Origin: UBA8437 sp963694825
GTDB lineage: Bacteria; Planctomycetota; Planctomycetia; Planctomycetales; Planctomycetaceae
Direction of reading: 5' to 3'
Length of the DNA stretch: 12,855 nucleotides
Assembly (NCBI GenBank): GCA_963694825.1
Contig: CAVOEV010000127.1
Location: 1-12,855, forward strand
The notes under the pieces were generated by a model, which did not search any database, had not been told where the DNA came from, and saw only the letters and a list, made by a program, of their open reading frames with translations. Positions 12,848 through 12,855 of the stretch are shown in pieces. The stretch's first letter is position 1, and every line of letters begins with the position of its first letter. A program made the position numbers and the translations under genes.

Positions 12848-12855
12848 GATGCGGG
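12848..12855. repeat. possible start of another TGCGG-type repeat at the window edge
   Basis: GATGCGGG, 8 nt after the flhB stop, equals the first 8 bases of the permuted 10-bp unit GATGCGGGGT seen at 21-80. The window ends here, so repetition cannot be seen. The ATG at 12849 could instead begin the next gene. Confidence 0.25.

Overview
The window suggests a flagellated, GC-rich Gram-negative bacterium, most likely a planctomycete (Pirellulales-like). The reasons are the secreted cysteine-rich HEAT-repeat protein, the codon style and the divergent flagellar proteins. The lineage is an inference and cannot be proved from this window. All recognised genes lie on the + strand. I saw no tRNA, rRNA, CRISPR array or insertion sequence.

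Region 1 (1-3086) is a nucleotide-sugar block. A six-copy 10-bp tandem repeat comes first, followed by three genes joined by ATGA stop/start overlaps: a UDP-glucuronate decarboxylase (UDP-xylose synthase), a UDP-glucuronate 4-epimerase and a glucose-1-phosphate thymidylyltransferase. They would supply UDP-xylose, UDP-galacturonate and dTDP-glucose for surface polysaccharide. Region 2 (3087-4375) holds one exported HEAT-repeat protein gene and a C-rich leader with a good sigma-70-type promoter.

Region 3 (4376-12840) is a flagellar export and basal-body cluster in the order fliF::fliG, fliH, fliI, fliJ, fliN, fliO, fliP, fliQ, fliR, flhB. The order is close to the canonical one, but fliG is not a separate gene and fliM is absent between fliJ and fliN. 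The first gene encodes a single polypeptide that joins a short FliF to the FliG middle and C-terminal domains. Its FliF part has RBM1 and RBM2 but no RBM3/beta-collar, so it resembles injectisome SctJ. The last gene encodes an FlhB that keeps its membrane domain but ends in repeat-coded Arg/Ser/Gln sequence where the NPTH autocleavage domain should be. FliH, FliI and FliJ form the cytoplasmic ATPase complex; FliP, FliQ, FliR and FlhB form the export gate, with FliO as its assembly factor; FliN and the FliG-like part would form a reduced C-ring.

Short G-rich tandem repeats sharing a TGCGG core sit beside gene ends (21-80, 8630-8689, 11896-11939). A 77-nt, almost G-free leader precedes fliO. 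An internal sigma-70-like promoter precedes fliN. The most novel items are the FliF-FliG fusion, the FlhB without its cytoplasmic domain, and the repeats that seem to be reshaping gene ends.
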